In this document: piece after piece, positions 25,833-33,314 of the stretch
Layout of the letters: every line of letters starts with the position of its first letter
How positions within the stretch are numbered: position 1 is the first letter of the stretch
Source of the DNA: Pseudomonas salomonii
GTDB taxonomy: Bacteria > Pseudomonadota > Gammaproteobacteria > Pseudomonadales > Pseudomonadaceae
Assembly (NCBI RefSeq): GCF_900107155.1
Contig: NZ_FNOX01000002.1
Span: 62,001 to 126,000, forward strand
Length of the DNA: 64,000 nucleotides
Direction: 5' to 3'
Program-made: the position numbers and the translations under genes
Notes under the pieces: generated by a model
What the model saw: only the letters and a program-made list of their open reading frames with translations
What the model was told of the DNA's origin: nothing
Databases searched by the model: none

Positions 25833-26939
25833 ATGTTCGAGCTGGATCATGACCTGGCGCAGGATATCGTCAATCGCACCATGGCGATCCTGCCCTATAA
25901 CGTCAATGTCATGGACAGTCAGGGCCTGATTCTCGGCAGTGGCGAACCGGAGCGAATCAACACCCGGCATGAAGGCGCGCAATTGGTGTTGGCCAACGGC
26001 AGGGTCGTGGAAATCGATGGCCAGACCGCCAAACACCTGAAAGGTGTGCAGCCCGGCATCAATTTGCCGTTGATGCACGACCAGCGCCTGATCGGCGTGC
26101 TGGGCATCACCGGCGAGCCTGAGTTGTTGCGCACCTACGCGCAACTGGTGCGCATGACTGCCGAAATGCTGGTCAGCCATCGCCATCAACAAGCCGAGCA
26201 GCAGTGGCGGCGCCAACGCTGTGATGATCTGCTGGCCTTGCTGCTGGCCGACAGCGGTGACTCACCGCGCCTGGTCGATGAAGCCCGGCAGTTGGGGCTC
26301 AAACCCCAGCTGGCCCGCACGCCCTACCTGTTCGAACTGGGTGCAGGCCAATCAGCGGAGGCCTTGAGTGCCTGGTTGAGCAGCCGATTCCCGGACAGTT
26401 GGTGCGTCAGTTCTGCACAGTTTTCCTTGCTGTGGTGCAGGCCTGCGGCGACTCCAGTGGATAACCCAAAACTGCTGGAAAAACTTCAGGGCCTGGGCTG
26501 GAAGGTCTTGCGCGTGGCGGTTGGCGGGCAGGCCGATGGCCTGGCCGGGTTGCGCCGCTGTTACCGCCGCGTCACAGACTTGCTGGCCTATGGTCGCGAT
26601 ATCCTGCCGCAAACGCAGCTGTTGACCCTCAATCGCTACCGCCTGCCGGTGATGCTCTGGCGCCACCGCAACGACGACGCCCTGGACGAATTGCTCAACC
26701 CCTTGCGCAAAGTCCTGGCCAAGGACGCCAACGGCCAGTTATTGGCTACTTTGCGCAGTTGGTGTGAACACGACGGCCAAAGCCAGGCTTGTGCCGATGC
26801 CCTGGGCATTCACCGCAACAGCCTGCGTTACCGCATGGAACGCATTGCCGAACTCAGCGGCGTCGACCCGCTGACCCTCGACGGCATGCTCGCGCTGTAC
26901 CTCGGCGTACAGCTATTGCCCCAGGCTTTGTCGGAATGA
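25833..26939 (+). CDS. CdaR-type sugar-diacid/glycerate regulator
   Basis: The 368-aa regulator has an N-terminal sugar-diacid recognition domain (MFELDHDLAQDIVNRTMAILPYNVNVMD) to about residue 135, a central GGDEF-like PucR region, and a C-terminal PucR-type helix-turn-helix (ACADALGIHRNSLRYRMERIAELSG, about 315-340). The start at 25833 follows AAAGGAAC. It lies between the divergent transporter and the co-directional glycerate kinase and probably activates both in response to a sugar acid or glycerate. Confidence 0.9.
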   Translation: MFELDHDLAQDIVNRTMAILPYNVNVMDSQGLILGSGEPERINTRHEGAQLVLANGRVVEIDGQTAKHLKGVQPGINLPLMHDQRLIGVLGITGEPELLRTYAQLVRMTAEMLVSHRHQQAEQQWRRQRCDDLLALLLADSGDSPRLVDEARQLGLKPQLARTPYLFELGAGQSAEALSAWLSSRFPDSWCVSSAQFSLLWCRPAATPVDNPKLLEKLQGLGWKVLRVAVGGQADGLAGLRRCYRRVTDLLAYGRDILPQTQLLTLNRYRLPVMLWRHRNDDALDELLNPLRKVLAKDANGQLLATLRSWCEHDGQSQACADALGIHRNSLRYRMERIAELSGVDPLTLDGMLALYLGVQLLPQALSE

Positions 26940-27030
26940 ACAACAAACCTCACCGGCACTTGTGCATCGGACCGGCGTCATTGCCGATGGCAACTGGCAG
27001 CATGGGCGTTATAAAAACCGGAGAAAGCCC

Positions 27031-28176
27031 ATGAAAATCATCATCGCCCCCGACTCATTCAAGGACAGCCTGAGTGCCGAAGGCGTTGCCCAGGCGATTG
27101 CCGACGGGCTCGTTCAGGTATGGCCGGATGCACAGTTAATCCAGTGCCCAATGGCCGACGGCGGTGAGGGCACGGTGGATGCGGTACTCGCCGCCTGCAA
27201 CGGCGAACTGCGTCGCGAAACGGTGCGCGGGCCCCTGGGGGAGGCAGTCGAAGCACGCTGGGGCTGGCTTGCAGACAGCCACACCGCAATGATCGAAATG
27301 GCCGAAGCCAGCGGCTTGCAACGCGTACCGACCGGCCAGCGTGATGCGTGCATCAGCAGCACATTCGGCACCGGCGAGCTGATCCGCGCAGCCCTGGATG
27401 CCGGTGCGCAACGCATCATCCTGGCGATCGGCGGCAGCGCCACCAACGACGGTGGGGCAGGCGCGATGCAGGCGCTCGGCGTGCAGTTGTTCAACGCCCA
27501 GGATCAGGCCCTTGCACCGGGCGGCCTGGCCTTGGCCGGGCTGACGCGTATCAGCCTGGAGCACCTGGACCCACGTTTGGCCCAGGTGCGGTTTGAAATC
27601 GCCGCCGACGTGAATAACCCGCTGTGCGGGCCGCACGGCGCGTCCGCCATTTTTGGCCCGCAAAAAGGCGCTGACCCACAGCAAGTCGAACAACTTGACG
27701 CGGCGCTCGGGCACTTTGCCGATCACTGTGCCCAGGTTCTGCCCAACGACGTACGCGATGAGCCGGGCAGCGGTGCGGCCGGCGGTCTGGGGTTTGCCGC
27801 CAAGGCCTTTCTCGGGGCGCAGTTCCGTGCGGGCGTGGAGGTGGTCGCCGAGTTGGTGGGCCTGGACGCGGCCGTGCGTGGCGCGGACCTGGTGCTCACC
27901 GGCGAGGGCCGCTTTGATGCCCAAACCCTGCGTGGCAAAACACCTTTTGGCGTGGCACGGATTGCTCAGCGTCATGGGGTGCCGGTCATCGTGATCGCCG
28001 GCACCCTGGGCGAAGGCTATGAGCACATGTACGCCCATGGAGTGGACGCCGCGTTCGCCTTGCCGTGCGGCCCCATGAGCCTGGAGCAGGCGTGCAGCGA
28101 GGCGCCGCGTTTGCTGCGTGAGCGCGCGGTGGACATTGCGCGGGTATGGCGCACGGCGCTCGGCCAGCGTGGTTGA
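27031..28176 (+). CDS. Glycerate kinase
   Basis: The 381-aa enzyme phosphorylates glycerate (GarK/GlxK family, usually to 2-phosphoglycerate). Landmarks are MKIIIAPDSFKDSLSA at the start, MADGGEGTVDA, IGGSATNDGGAG, and TGEGRFDAQTLRGKTPFGVA. The start at 27031 has GGAGA upstream. The length fits the family. With the transporter and CdaR-type gene it forms a small glycerate/sugar-acid module that feeds lower glycolysis. Confidence 0.94.
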   Translation: MKIIIAPDSFKDSLSAEGVAQAIADGLVQVWPDAQLIQCPMADGGEGTVDAVLAACNGELRRETVRGPLGEAVEARWGWLADSHTAMIEMAEASGLQRVPTGQRDACISSTFGTGELIRAALDAGAQRIILAIGGSATNDGGAGAMQALGVQLFNAQDQALAPGGLALAGLTRISLEHLDPRLAQVRFEIAADVNNPLCGPHGASAIFGPQKGADPQQVEQLDAALGHFADHCAQVLPNDVRDEPGSGAAGGLGFAAKAFLGAQFRAGVEVVAELVGLDAAVRGADLVLTGEGRFDAQTLRGKTPFGVARIAQRHGVPVIVIAGTLGEGYEHMYAHGVDAAFALPCGPMSLEQACSEAPRLLRERAVDIARVWRTALGQRG

Positions 28177-28178
28177 CA

Positions 28179-28198
28179 TGTGGGAGCTGGCTTCCACA
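28179..28198. repeat. Degenerate REP fragment
   Basis: TGTGGGAGCTGGCTTCCACA carries the head of the element at 24265 with a shortened stem (TGTGG and CCACA). It directly follows the glycerate kinase stop. Confidence 0.45.
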
Positions 28199-28274
28199 AC
28201 CGTCAGCCCCTAGCCAGCGTGCCGCCTCGGCCCCTACACTGACCGGCCACTTGTCTTTCAAAGGATGAAACACA

Positions 28275-28787
28275 ATGCACGCACCTGAACCCCATATCGT
28301 GATCCAGCGCTTTACCGAAGCCCACCTGGAAGGCGTCGCTGCGCTCTATAACGACCCGGCCGTGTGCCGTCAGGTGCTGCAAATGCCTTATCAGTCGGTG
28401 GAGTCCTGGCGCAACAAGCTGGCTCTCGATAATGAGCGGCGGCTACAGCTGGTGGCGGTGCATGGCGGCGAGGTGATTGGCCAGCTTGGCCTGGAACAGA
28501 CCCTGCGCGTGCGGCGCAGCCACGTCGGCTCATTCGGCATGGGCGTGGCGACGGCCTGGCAGGGCAAAGGCGTGGGTTCGCGGCTTTTGAGCGCCGCACT
28601 GGAGGTGGCCGACAACTGGATGAACCTGCACCGTGTGGAACTCAGGGTGTATGCCGACAACCAAGCCGCGCAAGGCCTGTACAAAAAGTTTGGCTTCGAG
28701 GTTGAAGGCCTGCTGCGCGATTACGCCCTGCGTGACGGCCGGTTTGTCGACACCGTGAGCATGGCGCGCCTGCGCCAGTCGGCTTAA
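28275..28787 (+). CDS. GNAT acetyltransferase, similar to YhhY/AaaT
   Basis: The 170-aa N-acyltransferase has the acetyl-CoA loop WQGKGVGSRLL and the C-terminal YADNQAAQGLYKKFGFEVEG motif. The parts RRSHVGSFGMGV, ADNWMNLHRVELRVYADN and DYALRDGRFVDTVSMARL resemble E. coli YhhY, an L-amino acid N-acyltransferase. That comparison is from memory. AAAGGA precedes the ATG. Its stop overlaps the stop of the convergent racemase gene by four bases. Confidence 0.88.
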   Translation: MHAPEPHIVIQRFTEAHLEGVAALYNDPAVCRQVLQMPYQSVESWRNKLALDNERRLQLVAVHGGEVIGQLGLEQTLRVRRSHVGSFGMGVATAWQGKGVGSRLLSAALEVADNWMNLHRVELRVYADNQAAQGLYKKFGFEVEGLLRDYALRDGRFVDTVSMARLRQSA

Positions 28788-29476
28788 TCCTGCAGTGCAA
28801 ACGCCACCGCAGCCTGCGCATGCAGCTCGGTGGTGTCCAGCAGCGGCAGGTGGCTGTGCTGCGGCTTGATCAGCAGGCCGATTTCCGTACAGCCCAGGAT
28901 GATCGCCTGGGCACCTCGCGCCGCCAGTGATTCGATCACACGTTGGTAGACCTCGCGTGAAGCCTCGCTGATCACCCCGACACATAATTCCTCATAGATG
29001 ATACGGTGTACGGCCTGGCGCTCGTGTGTTTCCGGCACCAGCACGGTCAAGCCCTGCGCGGCCAGGCGGGATTTGAGAAAGTCCTGTTCCATGGTGAACG
29101 CAGTGCCGAGCAAACCCACGGTCAACGTACCGGCGTCGACCGCCGCCGTACCTGCGGCGTCGGCAATATGCAGGAATGGAATCGACACCGCCGCTTCGAT
29201 ACGCGGCGCCACCAAATGCATGGTGTTGGTACACAGCACCACACAGTCCGCGCCGCCGGCCTGCAGGCGGCGCGCGGCGTCTTCAAGGATCAGTGCGGTG
29301 TCGTCCCAACGCCCGGCATGCTGAGCCTGCTCCACCGGGCCGAAGTCCACGCTGTACATCAACAGTTGCGCCGAGCGCAGCGGCCCGAGTTGGTCACGCA
29401 CGCGCTGGTTGATGATGCGGTAATACTCGGCGCTGGACTCCCAGCTCATGCCGCCGATAAGGCCGATAGTGCGCAT
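28784..29476 (-). CDS. Aspartate/glutamate racemase family protein
   Basis: The 230-aa PLP-independent racemase has the paired catalytic cysteines C82 (VVLCTNTMH) and C196 (ILGCTEIG), plus the N-terminal IGLIGGMSWESSAEYYR signature of the aspartate racemase/YgeA group. YgeA-like members act on amino acids with broad specificity. It stands alone and is convergent with the acetyltransferase gene. Confidence 0.92.
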   Translation of the reverse strand: MRTIGLIGGMSWESSAEYYRIINQRVRDQLGPLRSAQLLMYSVDFGPVEQAQHAGRWDDTALILEDAARRLQAGGADCVVLCTNTMHLVAPRIEAAVSIPFLHIADAAGTAAVDAGTLTVGLLGTAFTMEQDFLKSRLAAQGLTVLVPETHERQAVHRIIYEELCVGVISEASREVYQRVIESLAARGAQAIILGCTEIGLLIKPQHSHLPLLDTTELHAQAAVAFALQD

Positions 29477-29647
29477 GCGATACTCCGGACAAGGAATGTT
29501 GCTTCACCTTACCCATCGGCCACGCATTAGTCATACGCAGTTGCCGGCCAAATCACCGGTGCAGTTTCGCGGGCGGTAATCATACGGCCGGCCGCCGCAT
29601 CTGCCATGATCATGCCTCGCAACCTGGCTCACCCAAGGAAATTGGCA

Positions 29648-30178
29648 ATGGACGATATACAGCAACTGGGCGAGATGCTTCGTCATTACGCCGACAGCGA
29701 AGCGCATAAAAAACAGCAATTTGATCTGCAATCGGCGCGCTGGGCACAAAAGCTGGGTGAGCTGTTCGGGCACATTGAGCAGTGGCTGGAGCCGGTCAAG
29801 AGCGTCGGTTTGCTTGAAGTCCAACGTGAAGCTTATGTCGCCAGCGGCCCTGGCCTGCCGGCCGAGAGTTCGACCTTCAAGACCGAGAAGCTCACCGTGC
29901 ATATCACTGGCAAGGCCGTGGAATTTGTGCCGGAAGTGATGGGGGCAGGCGGCTCGATAGCCGTGTCGGTAATGGGCCTGACAGCCGCGCGACACGGCAG
30001 TGTGTCACTGGTGCTGCCGGCGGACAAAAACGATTGGCTGTGGAAGAAAACCAACGGTTTGAAAGACCCGGACACCTTTGCCTTCGATGCCAACTTCCTG
30101 GCTGCGCAGCTGCAGAGCCTGATCCCGCGCGATCGCGGCTTTGACGCAGGTTGCAACGCTGTCAAACAGCTCGCTTGA
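29648..30178 (+). CDS. Hypothetical soluble protein (176 aa)
   Basis: The frame starts MDDIQQLGEMLRHYADSEAH. The N-terminal ~60 residues are predicted helices rich in Q, E and H; the C-terminal part (KTEKLTVHITGKAVEFVPEVMGAGGSIAVSVMGL) is beta-rich. There is no signal peptide and no motif that I recognise. The start at 29648 has AAGGAA about nine bases upstream, better than an ATG at 29606. The two flanking genes look unrelated, so context gives no function. Confidence 0.7.
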   Translation: MDDIQQLGEMLRHYADSEAHKKQQFDLQSARWAQKLGELFGHIEQWLEPVKSVGLLEVQREAYVASGPGLPAESSTFKTEKLTVHITGKAVEFVPEVMGAGGSIAVSVMGLTAARHGSVSLVLPADKNDWLWKKTNGLKDPDTFAFDANFLAAQLQSLIPRDRGFDAGCNAVKQLA

Positions 30179-30250
30179 AATAACAGCGATTTTCCCAGAG
30201 TTGGCTATACCTACAGCTCAGTGTCTCGACGATGACTGCCAGGGAGTTCA

Positions 30251-30922
30251 ATGATGGAATCAAGGCTAATGATCAGCACGCTGTGCGTTGCAATCGCAAT
30301 GGTCGGCTGTGCCGGCAAGGTAACGCAACCGGACGAGTATTCAGGCTTTCTCTCGGACTACAGCCACCTCAAAGAGGCGAAGTCGCCTTCAGGGGCTGCG
30401 GTGATGCGCTGGGTTGACCCCGACCTGAACCTGAGTAACTACACGGCAGTGTTCATTGAACCGACGCAGTTCTACCCCAAACCCCAAGCCACCGCGAAAA
30501 TTCCCGACAGCACCCTCAACGGCATCAACACCTATTACAACCAGGCGCTCAAGCGTGAGCTGGCCAAGTCGCTGCCGCTGGCCAGCGCGCCGGGCCCAGG
30601 TGTGATCGTGGTGCGCGCGGCCATTACCGCCGTCAGCAGCAAGACTGAAAGCCTCAAGCCCTACGAGTACGTGCCCGTGGCGCTGGTGGCAGCTGCAGTG
30701 AGCACCGGCACCGGCATTCGTGACCAGGAAACCACCCTGGGCACCGAGGCGCAGTTCCTCGACGGTGGCAGCGGCAAAGTGATTGCCCAAGTGGTGCGCA
30801 AAGGCACCGGCAAGCCGTTGTCCAACGACTCGCAGGTGATGAAGGCCGATGACGTGAAAAGCGTGATCGACGGCTGGGCGTCGGACTTGCATCAGTCCTT
30901 TGTGAAGCTCAAAAAGCCCTGA
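30251..30922 (+). CDS. Lipoprotein of the DUF3313 type
   Basis: The 223-aa protein has a lipoprotein signal ending in AMVGC, with the lipidated Cys near residue 20. The mature domain (MRWVDPDLNLSNYTAVFIEPTQFYP ... GVIVVRAAITAVSS) matches what I know of DUF3313 lipoproteins, which are outer-membrane anchored and of unknown role. AGGGAG lies before the double ATG. A REP-like hairpin directly follows the stop. Confidence 0.78.
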   Translation: MMESRLMISTLCVAIAMVGCAGKVTQPDEYSGFLSDYSHLKEAKSPSGAAVMRWVDPDLNLSNYTAVFIEPTQFYPKPQATAKIPDSTLNGINTYYNQALKRELAKSLPLASAPGPGVIVVRAAITAVSSKTESLKPYEYVPVALVAAAVSTGTGIRDQETTLGTEAQFLDGGSGKVIAQVVRKGTGKPLSNDSQVMKADDVKSVIDGWASDLHQSFVKLKKP

Positions 30923-30929
30923 CTACTGG

Positions 30930-30961
30930 CTGTGGCAAGGGCGCAAGCTCCCTCGCCACAG
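30930..30961. repeat. REP-like hairpin
   Basis: CTGTGGCAAGGG (30930-30941) and CCCTCGCCACAG (30950-30961) are inverted repeats with one mismatch. The unit shares the GTGGCGAG core with 21380-21407 and lies between two convergent genes. Confidence 0.7.
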
Positions 30962-31023
30962 GTTTTAGTCGTGCACGTGATGCTCCCTTGTCGGCCTGAT
31001 ATTTTGAGGCGCGTGCCGCAGCA

Positions 31024-32424
31024 TCACTTAAGCGGTGTCAGTGGCGGCAACTTCCATTGACCATTGCCCACCTCAGGCTTGGGCAGGTAAATCCGCAGCA
31101 CGGCGTAAAACGGACCGGGTGGGGCCGGCAACCAGTTGCTCTGTTCGGCTTTTGGCGGCTCGTGGTGCTGCAGGGCCAGGGTCAGGCCGCCGTCGGCGTC
31201 CCGCTTGAGGTTGGGCAGCATCGCTGAGTTGATCAGGTAGCGCTTCTTGAGGTTGGGCGCCAACAGCTTGGTCTTGGCGTCGTACATGGTCAGCGACCAG
31301 AACGCATCGGCCGGTGGCAGTTGGTCCTTGGCAAAATGTACGGTGTAGCTGTGACGTGCGCCGTTGGCCGGTTTGCCTTCGCTGTCGACGAAGTAGGTCA
31401 TGTAGATGGCTTCGTCGGTGGAGTTGCCGAAAATCCCCAGGTTGGCGCCGGCGTAGCGGTACAGGTAGTTGTTTTTCAGGCGGTCACGGCTGCCGAACAG
31501 GTCGCTGCTGGTGACTTGGTGGGTATCGACCTTGTCTTTCTTGAACGCAGCAAATTCGGCGCGGCCATCGGCGATCCCGTCTTCCAGGGCTTTACGCTGT
31601 TCAGTGGTCAGGTCCTTGACCTTGAAGGGCGCGCCGGGGGCGATACCAATCTTGGCAAAGCGCGCCATCAGGTCTTTTTCACTGTCCTGGGGCGCGGCAA
31701 AGGCCAGCATGAAGTTCAGGTAGCGAAACAGCTGCGGGCCTTCGGTCATGGTTGCCATGGGTTTGGGCCATTCGATCTTCGCCACTTTGGCCGGCGCAGG
31801 CTGCTTCACGTAGGCACTCAGCGGCTGCACTTTGTAGCCATTCTGGATCTGCTTGACCTTGTTCAGGTCCTTTTCATCAAACAGCTGCGTGCGGTACAGC
31901 GCATAGGCGATGTTGCTTTCGCTGTAGATCACGCGGTCGACGTCGACAGGCTGCTGACCTTTCCAGTCGGGCCCGGCGATCATGTAGTGGCCACCATTGT
32001 TGCCGGTGCTGCGAGTGCCCAGGTAGGCGATATTCTGCGTGTAGAGGTCGATCAACTGCACCGAGTAGTAACGGTTGTCGTCGATTTTGGGCAGGGTCAG
32101 TACCAGCGGCTCTTTGCGCAGGTCCATCCATACGAAAGAGTAGGGCGTGTCCGCGTTCGGGGTGACGAAGGCAGTGTCCCTGGGCGTGAACACCTGGGCG
32201 GTATTGCCGATATGGTTGAACGGCGCCTTGTAGTTGGCACCGCCTTTGTCGACGGCTTGGGTGTAGAGCGTCTTGTACATCTCCACTACCGGGTAGCCGT
32301 ACAGGTAGGCTTCCTTGGCAATGGCCCGGGCTTCAGTCGGGGTCGCCGTGAAGTCGGCCCAGGCGCCGGTGCTCATGAGTATCGAGAGGCTCGCCAACAG
32401 CAGGCGCGTCGGTTTTCCAATCAT
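31024..32424 (-). CDS. Exported DUF1254/DUF1214 protein
   Basis: The 466-aa protein has a signal peptide (to about residue 23, STGAWA|DF). An N-terminal DUF1254 domain (EAYLYGYPVVEMYKTLY ... FVTPNADTPYSFVWMDL) is followed by a C-terminal DUF1214 domain (LPPADAFWSLTMYDAKTKLLAPN ... NWLPAPPGPFYAVLRIYLP). The pair is common in periplasmic proteins of soil bacteria. No enzyme function is firmly known to me. A remnant of an outer-membrane protein gene lies directly upstream on the same strand. Confidence 0.88.
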   Translation of the reverse strand: MIGKPTRLLLASLSILMSTGAWADFTATPTEARAIAKEAYLYGYPVVEMYKTLYTQAVDKGGANYKAPFNHIGNTAQVFTPRDTAFVTPNADTPYSFVWMDLRKEPLVLTLPKIDDNRYYSVQLIDLYTQNIAYLGTRSTGNNGGHYMIAGPDWKGQQPVDVDRVIYSESNIAYALYRTQLFDEKDLNKVKQIQNGYKVQPLSAYVKQPAPAKVAKIEWPKPMATMTEGPQLFRYLNFMLAFAAPQDSEKDLMARFAKIGIAPGAPFKVKDLTTEQRKALEDGIADGRAEFAAFKKDKVDTHQVTSSDLFGSRDRLKNNYLYRYAGANLGIFGNSTDEAIYMTYFVDSEGKPANGARHSYTVHFAKDQLPPADAFWSLTMYDAKTKLLAPNLKKRYLINSAMLPNLKRDADGGLTLALQHHEPPKAEQSNWLPAPPGPFYAVLRIYLPKPEVGNGQWKLPPLTPLK

Positions 32425-32487
32425 GTTGTTGCGTCCTTCCTGAGTGCTTTATAGAGGGCGTGGGATCAAAGCGCCGAGTTTCCTGTT

Positions 32488-32700
32488 TTATTGGCCGAAC
32501 GTCACGTTAATCCCTGCAAACAACGTGAACCGAGCTAATCCATCGCCTTTGCGTGCCACCGTCCATTGCGGCTCGACAAAGGCATTGACGATAGTGCTGC
32601 CGGCTTTCCAGGCCTTGCCTGCGCCCACGCCGATGGGAAGGTAGCAGGCATTCAGACTTGCCGGCTGACCAAACGCATCAGTTTGTGGGTGTGGGGATGT
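32488..32700 (-). pseudogene. C-terminal remnant of an outer-membrane beta-barrel protein
   Basis: A 70-codon frame without a start codon runs from an upstream TGA to TAA 32488-32490. Its translation contains YLPIGVGAGKAWKAG, IVNAFVEPQWTVA and ARFTLFAGINVTFGQ. Alternating hydrophobic strands and the F-rich end are typical of the last three strands of porin-like outer-membrane proteins. The N-terminal part is missing; the region upstream is occupied by the receiver gene at 32742. This looks like a deletion remnant. It may once have been co-transcribed with the DUF1254 gene. Confidence 0.6.
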
Positions 32701-32741
32701 TCACGGTTTTGCGCGTGGCGAAAGCGCCGCTGGTTTCGGGC

Positions 32742-33107
32742 TCAAGCAGCGGGCAACATCGATTTGACCTTGTCACGCAGTTGGTCAATGGAGAACGGCT
32801 TGGCGATCACTTGCATGCCTGCGGGCACATCGATGTTATCGGCATAACCGCTGGCGAACAGAATCGGCAGGGCGGGGCGAAGCTCGCGCACGTTAGTGGC
32901 CAGTTGCTTGCCGTCCATGTCCGGCAGGCCCACATCGGTCATCATCAGGTCGATGGGCTGGTCGGTGTTTTTAACAATTTTGAGGGCCTCTTCGGCGTCG
33001 GCAGCTTCAACCACCGAGAACTCCAACTCTTCAAGTACATCGACGATCAGCATGCGCACGATGGCGTCGTCTTCGACTACAAGGATGGTGGAGGGGGCAG
33101 CGCACAT
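32742..33107 (-). CDS. Single-domain response regulator
   Basis: The 121-aa stand-alone receiver has the acidic pair D13/D14 (VVEDD), phosphoacceptor D58 (MMTDVGLPDMDG), and K103 (IAKPF). There is no output domain, so it would work as a phosphorelay intermediate or through protein contact. It resembles the C-terminal receiver of the hybrid kinase at 43760-45430 (DVGLPGMNGRQLA), so cross-talk with the signalling island is plausible. Confidence 0.92.
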   Translation of the reverse strand: MCAAPSTILVVEDDAIVRMLIVDVLEELEFSVVEAADAEEALKIVKNTDQPIDLMMTDVGLPDMDGKQLATNVRELRPALPILFASGYADNIDVPAGMQVIAKPFSIDQLRDKVKSMLPAA

Positions 33108-33294
33108 AAGGGGAATTCCTGAAAAATGGAAAGGCAGGTGTCTGGCGGTGAAAGGCCGTTCTCTACTGAGTCACGGCCCTCTCGGCAAGTTCCATTGGCG
33201 GGGCATTGTGAAGGGAATGGATGCAAATGTCGCGTGGCATGCACGGCGGCGCGCCGAGCGCGCAAAGCGTCAATGACAGGCTACAAGCGGGCCA

Positions 33295-33313
33295 TTGACG
33301 CCACGGGCGTCAA
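33295..33313 (-). terminator. Weak hairpin after the toxin-like gene
   Basis: TTGACGCC-ACG-GGCGTCAA is a perfect eight-base-pair stem directly beyond the stop of the gene at 33315. No T run follows on the minus strand, so termination would be inefficient. The rest of 33108-33294 shows nothing recognisable. Confidence 0.4.
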
Positions 33314-33314
33314 G

